Positions 1 to 12,234 of a stretch of DNA of 64,000 nucleotides are shown here, one piece after another (within the stretch, counting starts at the first letter, position 1; every line of letters starts with the position of its first letter). Source of the DNA: Ochromonas danica (Eukaryota > Sar > Chrysophyceae > Chromulinales > Chromulinaceae); the NCBI GenBank assembly GCA_015146655.1, contig VKHL01000010.1, positions 248,001-312,000 on the forward strand, read 5' to 3'. Made by a program: the position numbers and the translations under genes. The notes under the pieces are model-generated. The model was given only the letters and a program-made list of their open reading frames with translations. It ran no database searches and was not told the DNA's origin.

Positions 1-3000
1 AGGATTATAATAACCTTGCTTGGAAACCAAGGATGCTTCATCAGCCAGCCGCAACAGTAAATTCGATATCACCTGCAATCCATACCGCTCTTCGATGCCA
101 GCCTTTGCAAGTTCATTACCTGCGCAAAGTTCACCGAAAGCCACCAGCATAGACCACCAAATCTCCACCTCCATATCTGTAAGAGCCTCGGGAGGAGAGG
201 ATAAATAACTGAAGCTATCTGGGATGAGCTCTTGAATGGCATGGACAGGAACTCCCACTATTAGTAAGATGCGATCTTCGCATATCAATTCATAGAGAGC
301 AGAATGAATATGCATTCGATGAAAAGCATCCTTCACTTTTTGGTGACGAAGAGAGTAAGAATAGCACGGGCCAAATACGCCCCGATTTCTGGTCTTCTCG
401 TTGAATGCAGACAAACCCAACCATTCGCCATCATCCTTATTCATAGAATCAATTGAATTGCCACGTGAATAGCGTGGGGTGAGAGGAGGCGCAGACAAAA
501 AGGGAAGTTGTGAAAAAGCAAAAGGAGACAGAGGATGTAACTCAGAGAGGTCAGTTTCCGATGGACTTCCTGAGAGCAACAATCTCAACTCTTGTACGAC
601 CATTAGCCGCGTGTTTAGATGGATTTGAGGCGGACCAATTGGACATCGCTCAAATGTGATGCTTTTTCGATGGATAGGCTTTAGAAAGGCCCTACGGCTT
701 TGTTCAATAATCCGACTCCCTGAAATGTTCCCCTTCGTGTCAGAAATAGCAATCGCATCAGTTCTTAGAATCCAAACAAACCATTCCAAAAGTTTCTTCT
801 GTGTATCCTCGGAGACTACATGAATCATCATCAAGCTACACTCACGTAATAACCACCAAATATAATGACGATCCAGAAGAGTTAGACAAGTCCTGTGAGA
901 ATGATCGATGGCACAATGCACTAAAAGTGCATCACCTCCATAACTAAATAGCATTTCTATCATGAGTCTAAAATCAGCATGGAAGGCAAGAAGCTGCTCC
1001 ACGGAATAGGATGAAGAACTATCTGAAGTGCCTGGAAAGGCAGGATCATTTACTTCTTCCACAACGGTTCGATGTAGCATTCCCCGAGCCATATTTTGAC
1101 AAAGTAAGGACAATAAAATACGTCTTGAGTTGAGCTGGTTGGCTTCTGGAGGGGGGTGGTCAAGTGGACTACATTCATTTTGGTCGTGGCTGGCGGAAGT
1201 CACAGGCTCAGAATCGTCGAGAAGCGTCGTCCATAAACTAAAAGACTTCTCACTTGAATCACTTGCTGGTAAGACATCGTCTCGTAAGTTTGGTATAGAG
1301 TAATTTTCTGCCAGCAAATGTTGGGCAATGAAGAGCAGCATAGGCAGAGCTGAAGGAGGAAAGGGCAGCGAGTTTACTTTTCGATCATCCCATATATTTC
1401 GCAAAGAAGCCAACGCTAGCGCAGAGAGGAGTTCCCTTCTCTTTAAATATAGTAATCGTTGATCCACTAGTCCGTCTTCCCTGATCTCGGGAGATTTGCT
1501 TTTCACTACATGAGCATGCTTTACACAAAGCCAATAATCCTCGCCAATTTTGTGTTGCATTTCATTTAACCATCTCCCTCTGTTCATTGCTTCTTGAGCA
1601 GACATACGCATACGGATATGAGATCGCTTTAACACTGACTTGTGGAATACCTTATCACATTCCTCGCATAGACGATGAGATTGTTCCTGGAGACAGCTAA
1701 AAGGAAAAACACGTCAATATCAACTTCAAACAAACCTCAATTTCAGCTTCAATAGTACCTACCTGTCATGCAGACAAAAGCAAACAGCCAATTCAGCTTC
1801 GCAATTAGAGCATCGCAAACCACTATCATCACTTCTGTCAATCGCATCTGGTAACCAGCTAACCAACAATATCCCCAATAGAGAAAGAGGAAGGTCGGCA
1901 TCTCTCTCAGCCAAGCATCCACTCACAACTTGAAGAGTCTCCAAACTTGCCGATAAAAATTGGAGAAGATCTTCATTCCATGACAGCATTGAGTCTTCTG
2001 TATACGAAGAATTCAGAAAAATAACCTGTGGTGAAGGCTCAGAAGACTCTATTTGCGAATCATAAAGCTTTCCTCGATACAAGAAGGTCGTAAGTGTTCT
2101 GATCATCGAAGGAATGACCTGATGGATCTCCAGAGCTACCACGTTGATTGGGTTAATCGAAAGAATAACCCATATAACTCGTACAGCAACCAAAGCAAGT
2201 GCTGGTGACTTTGTCTTCAAGCATTTCACCAACAGCGAGAGAAATGAGTAATTCTTGATCAACATTCCCCGCCAATTTTGTACAAATCCACATCGACCAT
2301 ATGCAGGCTTTGCAAAGTCATCTAAGATAATCCGTAAAATCAACACAACTAAACTGTGATGGTATTCGGAGAAATCCATATTCGCAGCTTGGTCTGCTTG
2401 AGAAGACCCACTCGCTGACGACGAAGGGGCTGCGGCACCTTTCGACTGCAATCCTGCCGCAGCAGCTCTGGTAGCTGAGCTGCACGATTTCAATAAGAGC
2501 AAGTTTCTCTCCACACGATCTAACATCGCCACCGTTGAATCAACGATACCATACTTGTAGAACTCGTTCTATCAAACATGTCGAAGTCAGAATACAACAG
2601 AAGCCTCAATAACGATACTAACTGTGATTACCTGTGTTTCGATATTGCCTGACAATACACTAAATAGAAAAATGATGGCATGAATCACCTCAGCAGGTGT
2701 TTGGGCTGCAGCTATCTTATCAAATGTTTGCTTGCGTAAACCCTGCAAAGCATTCATAAGAACCCTATTATATGCCCTGAGAAATAGTCAGACTTACATG
2801 CACTTCACATGTTAATGGCAGCATAGACTCGCCAAGAAATGCTTGTAGCTCCAGAACATCTTCTTGTTCCTCTTCGATTGTGATATCCATGCCCACTGCA
2901 GGTAGTCAATGAAATATCAACAGTTAGTATGGAAGACGAATCTCAACAAGCACGCAGTGCTTACCAGCTCCTTGCACGAAGTTCATTAGACGCTGCCTCT

Positions 3001-4154
3001 CCATTTCAAGATCTTCCGCGCTTAAGGAATGACCCAGGAGGAAAGGATGATCTTCCAGTAAAGTACTGAAGTCACCACGACCTTCTTCAAAAGTCTCATT
3101 AGGATTATTGCCAGCAAACCAACTTCCAGCGATTGGAGTATTTCTATTGATCAAGACAATTGCCGTCATTCCATGATATCATGTTCAAAGTATAATCTCA
3201 CTCACTTTAGCAATTCACTAAGCACATTCCAAGCGTAATTCAAACCCTTGAGAGGGTTCTGGTCCTGTACGGGATTGACCAACTCCATTTTATTCGATTT
3301 GCCCGCTGCTACCACATTATCTGCATTATTCATTTTACGGATCGGTTGCGAACCTTTTGCCACAGCGGGAGCTGAAGGAAAGGAAGATCGACCCACACTT
3401 CCTATGCTACTGCTACTCATTGCTCGACCCCTCTGCAGATTACTGCTACTGTGATTATCAACACTATTATCTGAAGAATGAGTCTCCAATTCAAAATCGA
3501 TACCACGAAAGCAAATAACAAAAGTTGACAACAGATTTCTCGCACTTTTTGCAATCGATTGATCATCTTCTCGATTGATTAGCGCGATGAGTTTATCCAA
3601 ACCATTCATAGTGGTGATGAACTATATACAAGATAACATTTATCATCAAAACAGTTATTATAAGGGTAACAAGTGTGATCAATCCTTCGTACCACACGTA
3701 ACAGATGAGTGGTATTAACGAGGCACTTCAACAAGCGTAGTAAAGTTAACACCAAAGAAGTGTCAGAACAAGAATGAATCCCATCCAACACCCTAAAAAT
3801 ATGACAGCCAGAGTAAGCATGTAAAGAGAGGCTAAATACTCCAAAAACAGTGTGTGTGATCACTTACAGTGTAATAGCTTCCGTACGACATTCTTGAGGG
3901 ATAGGTCGATCTTCTATACTACAAAGAGACTCACATATAGTTAGGATCTTGGATAAGAGATCAAGACTTCCTTTTTCCTCATTCAATGAAGGTCTTCCTT
4001 CATTAGAATTCACTTCATCAATCAATCGTACAGAGTGTGTAAGTAATCCAAGAAAGACCACCGGCACTTCCTGATCTAATTCTTCCACTACAGTTGATGA
4101 CGAGATTTGAAAAGCAGTATCAAGACTATCAATCAAAGGAAAGAGAATCTTTTG
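1..4154 (-). CDS. ARM-like helical protein with B-box-like zinc finger (partial, 3' end off window)
   Basis: A multi-exon minus-strand gene. Exons with GT-AG borders and conserved phase can be read at about 4154-3868, 3792-3693, 3621-3206, 3143-2965, 2895-2798, 2742-2632, 2568-1763 and 1696 to the left edge. The joined protein is mostly amphipathic helices rich in Leu and Ile, for example the stretch around 2150-2350, which resembles ARM/HEAT repeats. A cysteine/histidine cluster spans the 1763/1696 splice: C-x2-C, C-x-C, then LCEECDKVFHK and a following RSHIR, the spacing of a B-box-type zinc site. A low-complexity Ser/Ala segment lies near 2400-2460. The true start was not found. The first exon seen begins after a plausible acceptor at 4155, so a short upstream exon is expected before 4440. 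I do not recognise the family. A scaffold or ubiquitin-related role is only a guess from the zinc site. Confidence 0.7.
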
Positions 4155-4691
4155 CTGAGTACTGGCTTGGTATTTGTCACTCTTCGGCAGCTAGATCAAC
4201 ATCGTCATCATACAAGGTTAGAGGCAACGACACAGAGGCAAAGAAGCATCGCAGCATGAACACAGGATCAACTATGATATATAGAGATAGGCACAGACAT
4301 GAACAAAGCCATGGGGTGGTACAGTACGTTCACAGACATCAACCATCACAGCCGTCACAGCCCTCACACTGCAAAACCAAATTATGACCACAGGGAAGAT
4401 AGGAAAGAGAAACTTACACTATGATAATCATTCCATAGCTTTTTAATTTGTTTTGTGGGCCTTGAAGAATGAAAACTAAGTCTCCACTTTTGCATTGGAG
4501 TTCAATTAAATCTCCCCAGATTGTTATCATGAAAATCAATCACAAGCCATTATTATGGCACCCCGCGCATCATTAAGGAATTTCATAATATTCTATCATT
4601 CCATGGAATGCGGTTGTTTTCTTTGATATCATCATCCATTATTACAAAATATCTAGGTATCCTTGTTTGGAAGAAAAAAAGAGGCTAAAAG
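4155..4691. other. Region between the ARM-like gene and EAF6
   Basis: About 540 bp separate the first readable exon of the minus-strand gene from the EAF6 start. It probably holds the first short coding exon and 5' leader of the minus-strand gene plus the EAF6 promoter. No other open frame here looks protein-like. The part from 4440 to 4690 is AT-rich. Confidence 0.4.
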
Positions 4692-5569
4692 ATGATATTA
4701 GCCTTACAGAAGAAGAAAAAAGAGTAAGATTTTTTTGTTAGTATCTTGTATAACGTTAGTGAGTTATTTATGATGTGAATGTGTGTGTTGTCTGCAGATT
4801 GAAAAACGAATTGGGACAGATTGAGCGACAGGTACAGTACTGTAGTCTAGTAGAAATACTGTTTGAACTAGACCAGTCTTGTCTAGACTTGACTTGACTT
4901 GAACATATTATCATATAATACAGCATAGAATGAGTGCGTGTAGTCAGTGTATTCATACTACCCACCTCACTCTATATATCTACTTGTACGACACCTTTGC
5001 CTTTAGTCTTGACTAACAACAACTCTCCTTTCTTGATGATCCCATCAGATCTATGACCTCGAGACAAGCTATCTTGAGGAAACCAAAGAATTTGGCAACA
5101 TCTTCAGTGGATGGGATGGATACCTTTCCTCCGATAAGACGAAAGTGAAGAAGCAGATTCAAAACGAAGATCGTCATTTCTCTCTTTCTTCTGTGACTTC
5201 TCCAGCTTCACGGAAAGAGGAACACAAGAAGGTGACTTCCATTGGCTATCATCTTCCTCGTCATACACTCACTGACTGACTTGCTCTCTTACTATCTTTC
5301 TTCTTGTTTTGTTTGGGGGGCAGCGAAAAGCTACTGGAGGAGATAGTACAGTGCTAAAGAAAAAGAAGAAAGAAAAGAATGAGGCAGATGAAGCAGTCCC
5401 TCCCGAACCCACTGAATCAACAGTTGGCAAAGAAGTCACAGTACCCGTGAAGGAAGAAGAACCTGTTGTTGGTCTAAATCAACAAGAAGTGGTTGAAGCT
5501 GTGGAAGCAACAGCTGAAGCCAAAGAGGAATCAGATGTATATATTACAGACATCCCAGACAATAATTAA
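4692..5569 (+). CDS. EAF6: EAF6 subunit of NuA4/MYST histone acetyltransferase complexes
   Basis: A four-exon gene (4692-4723, 4798-4831, 5049-5231, 5324-5569) whose phases join exactly to a 164-residue protein. The N-terminal third is the Eaf6 domain: a Lys/Glu coiled coil followed by ERQIYDLETSYLEET and then FGNIFSGWDGYLS, the family signature. The tail is Lys-rich and then acidic, and low in complexity. Eaf6 proteins are small scaffold subunits of chromatin acetyltransferase complexes in the nucleus. The start at 4692 gives a 32-nt first exon ending in GTAAGA. It is inferred from frame and helix continuity, so a different first exon is possible. The gene converges with the minus-strand membrane protein gene, with only 51 bp between stop codons. 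Confidence 0.88.
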
Positions 5570-5620
5570 AATTAATCCAAGTAGATAGACGGACAGACTA
5601 CTTTTGTGTCGTTCAATTGT

Positions 5621-6590
5621 TCAATTGTTCTGGAAAAACTTTCGTACTTGGTCCACTGCATTTTCAATAAAGTCAATACAAGGATCTAAAACAACATTCA
5701 CTTCTTCTGCAATACGAGGATGATCCAAAGCCAAGAAAGCTAGAGCTGTAGAGAAATGATTTGGCTTTATAATGGAGTGGAAGACTAATTTATGAATATC
5801 TCCTCGAACAGCTGAGCCTTGCATTGAATAGCAGCGTTGACACTGAGGCCACAATCTTTGATTAACCTACGAGAAGACATTGTATCAAGTTATAAACAAT
5901 GATAGCAAGCAAAGGTATAGACTTCATCAATGTACTAACCTTGAGTCTCAACAGTCTACGCCACCATGCAGCCTCAGCTTCTTTAGCAAATCGAGTGGGA
6001 GGCATATGATCAGCAATAAATCCTTGAATTCCTAGTTGACGACTTCCACATTGATGACAACCAAATAATCTACCCAATCGTTGAATTTTGGTTCTTTGTG
6101 ACTCAGTGGTCAATTCAGATGTGGCTGGCACAGAATAGCGATGTTTGTTGAGAATATTGCCAAAGACACCCAGTGAGATCACACTCGATGGAAACACGGT
6201 GCGGAAAAACCCTCTTTCTAATAGAACAAACATACCAAAGCTTAATAGAAATCGTCGTTTCTGTACCCTTTCTGAGTCAGCAGCTGGTGGATAACGTGAT
6301 GAATATTGACTGTTAGGGAAAAAGGAATAACCATGAGTGATTTCACGAGTTTTCTCTTCCACTTTCTGACTAAAATAGATATTTGCCATAGTAATACTAC
6401 ATCCAATAGGAGCCAAGATATTAGTAGGCCAACCACCATGTAGACCAATTTTGCCAACAGCCCGTTGACTAATCATTTGCAGCATATAAAAAGAAGAAAA
6501 CAAAACACCTGAAGCAGGTCCAATAAAATTCCAATTTTTATTAGATAGTCCATCTTTTACATCTTTCCAAAGTCTTTCTACGTCTGCCAT
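5621..6590 (-). CDS. Conserved multi-pass membrane protein with paired Cys motifs
   Basis: Two exons (6590-5940 and 5866-5621) join in frame to 298 residues starting MADVERLWKD. Several hydrophobic segments occupy the first 170 residues. The second half has C-x2-C (CHQCG) followed by GIQGFIADHMPPT, and after the intron a second CxxC (PQCQRC) followed by a small hydrophilic stretch. This order (CxxC, DHxPPT, CxxC) occurs in an uncharacterised eukaryotic membrane protein family that I recall but cannot name. It suggests a zinc-binding loop next to membrane helices. The gene is divergent from METTL13, with start codons 236 bp apart, so the two may share a promoter. Confidence 0.72.
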
Positions 6591-6826
6591 TTCTTTTATC
6601 CTGTTGTTGTTCTTCGCTCTTCGTTCAATAAATTATATTATATTCATTCATTTCTGTCTTTAATGGCAATGTTTCGCGCATTGCCGGGAGGTGTTTCCGT
6701 TTTCACACTTCCTCAACAACATATTTAGATATTTTTCTTGCAATTTATGACTTTTATCCCTTCCCCAGCAAACCATCAATCTCGTCCTCTGTGATTATCA
6801 ATGAGATTACATCCATATTAGCAAGA

Positions 6827-9128
6827 ATGATGACTGATCCAAACAAGCTTTTACCAAGTGATCATAAAGAATTCAATAGTAAAGAATATTGGAATCATTT
6901 TTTCCAAGAACGTAATAAGACAGCCTTTGAATGGTATGGTGTCTTTGGAGATGTTGTTCCACATTTATTGCCTGCCATCCAAAAGACTGATCGTCATTTA
7001 GTCATTGGTTGTGGTAATTCTAACTTCTCTAGTGAACTTTATGATCTTGGTTATCATGATATTGTCAATGTTGACTTTTCTGAGTTAGTAATTGAAGAAA
7101 TGAAAGAAAAGAATACTTCCACCCGACCATTGATGACATGGGATATTGGGGATATGACTAAATTAGACTCTTATTCACCTTCTTCCTTCCATACTGTCCT
7201 TGATAAAGGTGCATTAGATGCTTTATTAAGTGCTGATACAGAAGAGTTAAGAAGTCAAGCATTGTGCATGTTTCAAGAAATTGATCGTGTATTACAAGAG
7301 AATGGGAAGTATATTTGTATTACCTTAGCTGAGAGTTATGTCCTGAAAGCTTTAGTTGATTATTTTATTCAAAGAAATAATAGATGGAAGATGGATATTT
7401 GGCCTATTTTTACTTCTTCACGTAGTCCTTTTATGCCTTTCTTGGTAATCATTGAGAAAAGCACAACGGCCTTCCCTATCCTTGAGAAGCTAGCAGTACA
7501 TGTCTCAACCACTGGACAACAGACTGATCATCCACAATTTCTTACGAGTGAACAGGTTCAATTACATTTAGCTCATTTGCAACATTATATTGCAATGAGT
7601 TATCGTATGGGCAGTCTGGACATTGGACGCTTTGAAGTCATCCAACTCTACGCGAATGATCAAGATCATATTGATGTACCGAGATTTACTATCTATATCG
7701 TTGATGTTAGCGATCAAGCTAAGATGTCTTGTGCAGTCTTTTTAGTTCCAATTGGAAGAGAATCCGAATATCAATTTACCTCGAAGAATGGCCTCATTGA
7801 TATTGCTTATCAAGCTCAATGCAAACGTTTAATATCTGTCTGTTGTAATCGTCCACATAGCTTCCCAGATTCTGTTGGATTACAAGCTGAACTTTCACCA
7901 ATTATGATGTCTCTCAAACCTGCTGGAATGAGTGAAGGAGAGAGTATTCCGTATTTAGGAGTAGGGGCAGATTATGACTGGCAGCTGCTTGAAGAAGGTC
8001 GTTCTGATCTTTCAGGAGGATATCTTGTAGAAGAAAGAGATCATGAAGCAACTGGTGGAGTAGTGAGAAGGTTAATCTTTTTACAAAACCAACAATTGGT
8101 TCAAACGGAAGTTCGTCTTTTGCGTAGTAAGCGTAAGGAAGGAGGTGGAAGTGGAAAGTCTAATAAGAAGAAAGGTAAAGGTAACAGTAATTCTGCTAAG
8201 AAAGCTGGTGTTACTGGTAGTGGTGATAGTGAGGAGGCTTTGTCCTTTGACTACCAGTATATTGATGATCATCATCGGGGTATGATGGCTGGCTTAACTC
8301 TTGTAGCCAGTCTGCCTTTAACTGCTTCAACTAATCAAACTTCTTCTTCTCCATCTAAACAAGCACTTGTCATTGGATTGGGAGGTGGTGCATTACTAAT
8401 GGCTATGCAACGTCTTCTACCTCAATTACGTATTACTGCTGTAGAGATTGATAATCAAGTGAAAGAAGTAGCAGAGAAGTATTTTGGTTTTCAACCTCGT
8501 CGAAGTACAGAAGTGGTCATTGCTGATGGTCTTAATTTCCTTTCCTCTTCTAACCAGCAGACTGCTACTACTAATCATCTCTATGATTTGATTATACTGG
8601 ATGTGGATGGTAAAGATTTGTCTATTGGTCTTAGTGCACCACCTAAAGCTTTTGTTGAAGAAGAAATTGTTCGTACCATGTACAATCTCTTATCATCACA
8701 TGGTATTCTAGTATTAAACGTTGTTGCTAGATCTTCTAGTGCTTTACAAGGTGTTATTGATACGTTGAAAAAAGAGTTTCACTATAGTTCATCATCTAAT
8801 TTGAACATTTTCGTCATGCAGCCATCAAAAGAAAATGTCAACGTGGAGATTTTCTGTTGTAAGACAGCACCTTCCTATGATAATCAAGGATCATCCAAGA
8901 CAAGTGCTAAAGTTCGTCCAGCAGTACATTACATGAGAACTTTGGATGCTTGGCTTAAGGTAAGAAATGCTTCATATTATTATTATTGTTGTTATTGTTA
9001 TTGCTGTTGATAGTCATAGCTAAACAATATGATTGTGATTGTGATAGAATTGTGGTCAGAGTGACTTCCTTGAATTAGAAGAACTGGTAGAGAAGATTGT
9101 TCCATTAGAAAGCTTTAGTGTTGTCTAA
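6827..9128 (+). CDS. METTL13: METTL13-like eEF1A lysine and N-terminal methyltransferase
   Basis: Two exons (6827-8959 and 9048-9128) encode 737 residues. The N-terminal half is a class I methyltransferase: a KEYWNHFF lead, then FEWYG, the SAM motif HLVIGCGNS near residue 60, DIVNVDFS and a VLDKGALDALL motif, all matching the METTL13 family closely. A second spermine-synthase-like methyltransferase domain sits in the last third, with VIGLGGGALL near residue 515 and an ILDVDGKD motif. A Lys/Gly/Ser-rich linker lies near 8130-8220. In animals the N-terminal domain methylates Lys and the C-terminal domain the alpha-amine of eEF1A. The start chosen is the first ATG of the frame, three bases before a second one, and gives the length usual for the family. 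Confidence 0.93.
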
Positions 9129-9130
9129 GT

Positions 9131-9176
9131 GCTAACCTAACCTAAGCTAACCTAAACTAAGCTAAGCTAACCTTCT
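9131..9176. repeat. Degenerate CTAAC/CTAAG array
   Basis: Just after the METTL13 stop, about 46 bp consist of repeated CTAACCTAAG-type units, a degenerate telomere-like pentamer/hexamer series. No gene is implied. Confidence 0.7.
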
Positions 9177-9246
9177 TACAGTGCACTAGTCTAATACTAG
9201 TATGACAAGGTGTTGACTAGTTACTCTTATTTACACAAACAAATAG

Positions 9247-9280
<34 letters not shown>

Positions 9281-9281
9281 C
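9247..9281. repeat. (CAAT)n microsatellite
   Basis: About eight perfect CAAT units lie in the 290-bp gap between METTL13 and CFAP58. The rest of the gap is AT-rich, with a short TGGTAA repeat at about 9360-9383. I see no gene in it. Confidence 0.9.
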
Positions 9282-9417
9282 TAAACTTGGTTATGTTACA
9301 ATAGACTCTTTTCTTGTTGTTATTATTACAGTTTATATAGTAGTAGTTGTTATTACCACATGGTAATGGTAATGGTAATGGTACAGTTTATGTATATTCC
9401 ATTATACTACTATTACA

Positions 9418-11919
9418 TTACATGATATTATCATTTCCATTGTCTCGTAATTTCTTTTGACGTCTTATCCATTGTTTATTCAATTTCATCATTTTATTAT
9501 CAAATCCTGCAATATCTTCTTTAAAGATACGTACTTGTTCAATATACATCTCTAATTCTTGATTCATTGCAGCTAATTGTTTATTCTTCTCTTTCAATGT
9601 TTGTTGATATAATAGAATTTGTTCTTCAACTTCAGGACCAGGATGACGTGCTAAGACATTCTTTAATTCTATATAAATTTTCTCCTTTTCTTGAATAAGT
9701 AATTCATGTTGCATGACTTTATCTGACATGACAACAAATTGCTTTTGTAACATATGAATTTGTGTAATCTTATCATAACGTTTTGGATCCGAACTTTCTA
9801 AAATTCTCCATCGATGAACATTCATAGGTGTAGCTAATTCATCTAATAAAGCACGTGAACGTGTTCGTTCTTTAGAAATTTCCTTTTCTAAAGCAATTTT
9901 ACGTGTTTTAAGAAGATCTAATTCACTTAATGTCTTAACTGTATCATTATTAGCACCAACAATCATTTGAATTTGTGCTTGCCAACCTTGTAAATCTTCA
10001 TAATATTTCTTATAATTTCTTTCACCAATTTTTAATTGTCCACGTGTTGTTTTAATCTTTTCATACATTGTATTTAATTCTGTATTACGTTTTACTAATT
10101 GTGCTGTTAAGAGATTACGTTCTGATAAGACAGCTGCTAATTCATTCTTTTGTCGTAATCGTTCTTGATCAGCTTCTTCTATAATACGTTGTAATTTCAT
10201 AATTTCAACACGTTGATTTTCAATAATGCCTTCACTTGCTTGAACTTGTTTACGTATTTTAGTTAATTCATTTTTCAATAATTCTCGTTCTTTATCAACA
10301 CTATGATGAAGAAAATGTTCTTTTACAATAGCATGATCTTTAGCTGAGATATCTTCTTTCATTTGATCAATTTGATTATTCATTGATCGAAATTTTCTTT
10401 TTAATGCTTGTATTTCTTCTTGTGCATCAACTAATTGTTTAGAAAAGAGATTACGTTCTGATCGTACACTTTCATAAAGTGATTGTTTTTGTTTTAATTT
10501 CATTTGATCAGTTGTAATCTTTTTATTTAATTCATGTACTTGCATTTCTTGTAATTTCAATTCTTCTAATGCAGTATAATATTGTTGATTCGATACTTCA
10601 GCATCATGTTCAAACTTCTCTTTCTCTGTTAGTAATTGTCGTATATTAGCTTTATGTTGATCAACTTCTTCTTCTAAAACACGAATTTCAATACCTAAAT
10701 TTAATTTTCCATTTTTATTTAATACAATTAAATCATTTACTGCTTTTGTTGTTCTTTCACTACCAAAATGTTTCTTTCGTAAGATATCTAATTCTTGTCG
10801 AATCACTGCTAATTGTTTCTCTAATCCTTCTCTTTCTCTCATGGAAGATGAAATTTCTGAATCACGAATTTGACCAATTTCTTTATTTAATTGATCCATT
10901 TTTTCTTCTGTCTTATGTTTAACTTGATCTACTTCATCACATTTCTTTAATGCAGTTTGACATAATTGCTTTTTCAATAAAATCTCTTTTTCTAATTTCT
11001 TACATTCTATGGTAATACTCTCCATGGATTGAATTTTCTCTTGAATTTCTTCTTCAATTTTCTGATTACTTTCATTTTGTTTTTCTAAATGACTTGTTAC
11101 TTCACGTAAAGAACGAAACATTCGTTCATAATCTGTAAGATAAACTTCCATTTGATGCTTTGCTTTAATAATAGATTCATCAAGTGAACGAAGATCTTTC
11201 CCTTCATTAGTATTATTTGTTAGTTTTTGAATAAGATAGTCTTCTTTATCATTCATAAGAGAACGTAAATCAAAGATATCTTTTTCAATTCTTTGTTTTT
11301 CATGAATTAATTGTGATGATTCATGTTTTATTTCATGACGACGTTGTTCAATTTCTTCAATTTGATTTTCTAATTTTTGAATTTCTTCTTCTAAATCATG
11401 AATACGTTGATAAGAATGTTCAATTTCAATTCGTAAAGCAGTTAATGAATTCGATTTATTTTCTAATTTTCCACTAATAAAATCTCGTTCTTTCTCTAAA
11501 GCAATACGTTGATCTAATTGTTCTGGTGACCAATCACTTCCTATAAGAAGTGCTTCTTTTAATTCAGTAAAAGTTGTTGTATACATTGAAATTTCTTGAC
11601 GACTTTCTTCTTCATGTTGAATGAAATTCTCCGTTTTCAATTTTGTATTTTCATTACTTTCTTTTAATAATTCTTGTTGTGATGATAATTCATCAATATT
11701 ACGTCTAGTAAATGTAATTTGTTCACGTAATATTTTTAATTCCATTGTTTGTTGATCTAATTCACGTTCTTTACTTGTATTTGTTGCTAGTAGAATATCT
11801 AATTGTTTTTGTAATTCAAGATATTCATTTTTAAAAGGTTCTAAGACAATTCCTTTAGATGCTATGAGATCCATGATATCAATATCATCTTCTCCTTCTT
11901 CTAGAACAGGTTTTGACAT
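9418..11919 (-). CDS. CFAP58: CFAP58 (CCDC147) flagellar coiled-coil protein
   Basis: A single uninterrupted exon encodes 833 residues, almost entirely coiled coil rich in Glu, Lys and Gln, close to the roughly 870 residues of animal CFAP58. Diagnostic segments match the family: LYESVRSERNLFSKQLVDAQ, ERLRQKNELAAVLSERNLL, then PMNVHRWRILESSDP, QEKEKIYIELKNVLARHPGPE and LAAMNQELEMY near the C-terminus. In animals CFAP58 is needed for sperm flagellum assembly and axonemal organisation. Its presence implies a flagellate stage. The gene is divergent from TTC27, and their 315-bp shared upstream region is dominated by a TG microsatellite. Confidence 0.93.
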   Translation of the reverse strand: MSKPVLEEGEDDIDIMDLIASKGIVLEPFKNEYLELQKQLDILLATNTSKERELDQQTMELKILREQITFTRRNIDELSSQQELLKESNENTKLKTENFIQHEEESRQEISMYTTTFTELKEALLIGSDWSPEQLDQRIALEKERDFISGKLENKSNSLTALRIEIEHSYQRIHDLEEEIQKLENQIEEIEQRRHEIKHESSQLIHEKQRIEKDIFDLRSLMNDKEDYLIQKLTNNTNEGKDLRSLDESIIKAKHQMEVYLTDYERMFRSLREVTSHLEKQNESNQKIEEEIQEKIQSMESITIECKKLEKEILLKKQLCQTALKKCDEVDQVKHKTEEKMDQLNKEIGQIRDSEISSSMREREGLEKQLAVIRQELDILRKKHFGSERTTKAVNDLIVLNKNGKLNLGIEIRVLEEEVDQHKANIRQLLTEKEKFEHDAEVSNQQYYTALEELKLQEMQVHELNKKITTDQMKLKQKQSLYESVRSERNLFSKQLVDAQEEIQALKRKFRSMNNQIDQMKEDISAKDHAIVKEHFLHHSVDKERELLKNELTKIRKQVQASEGIIENQRVEIMKLQRIIEEADQERLRQKNELAAVLSERNLLTAQLVKRNTELNTMYEKIKTTRGQLKIGERNYKKYYEDLQGWQAQIQMIVGANNDTVKTLSELDLLKTRKIALEKEISKERTRSRALLDELATPMNVHRWRILESSDPKRYDKITQIHMLQKQFVVMSDKVMQHELLIQEKEKIYIELKNVLARHPGPEVEEQILLYQQTLKEKNKQLAAMNQELEMYIEQVRIFKEDIAGFDNKMMKLNKQWIRRQKKLRDNGNDNIM

Positions 11920-12022
11920 TTTCTTTCTTTCTCTCTCTATTTCAAAGTCTTTCTCTATTGATTGTTGCTTCTATTGATCATCGAGATAGTTAACTTAAAA
12001 AGAGAATTGTAACGGTCCTTGA

Positions 12023-12163
<141 letters not shown>

Positions 12164-12234
12164 TCACAGTCTAAATGTCCAGATGTTTGGGTATTTGTCT
12201 CTCTCCATCTTCACTCCTTGTCATTGTTTTGTGA

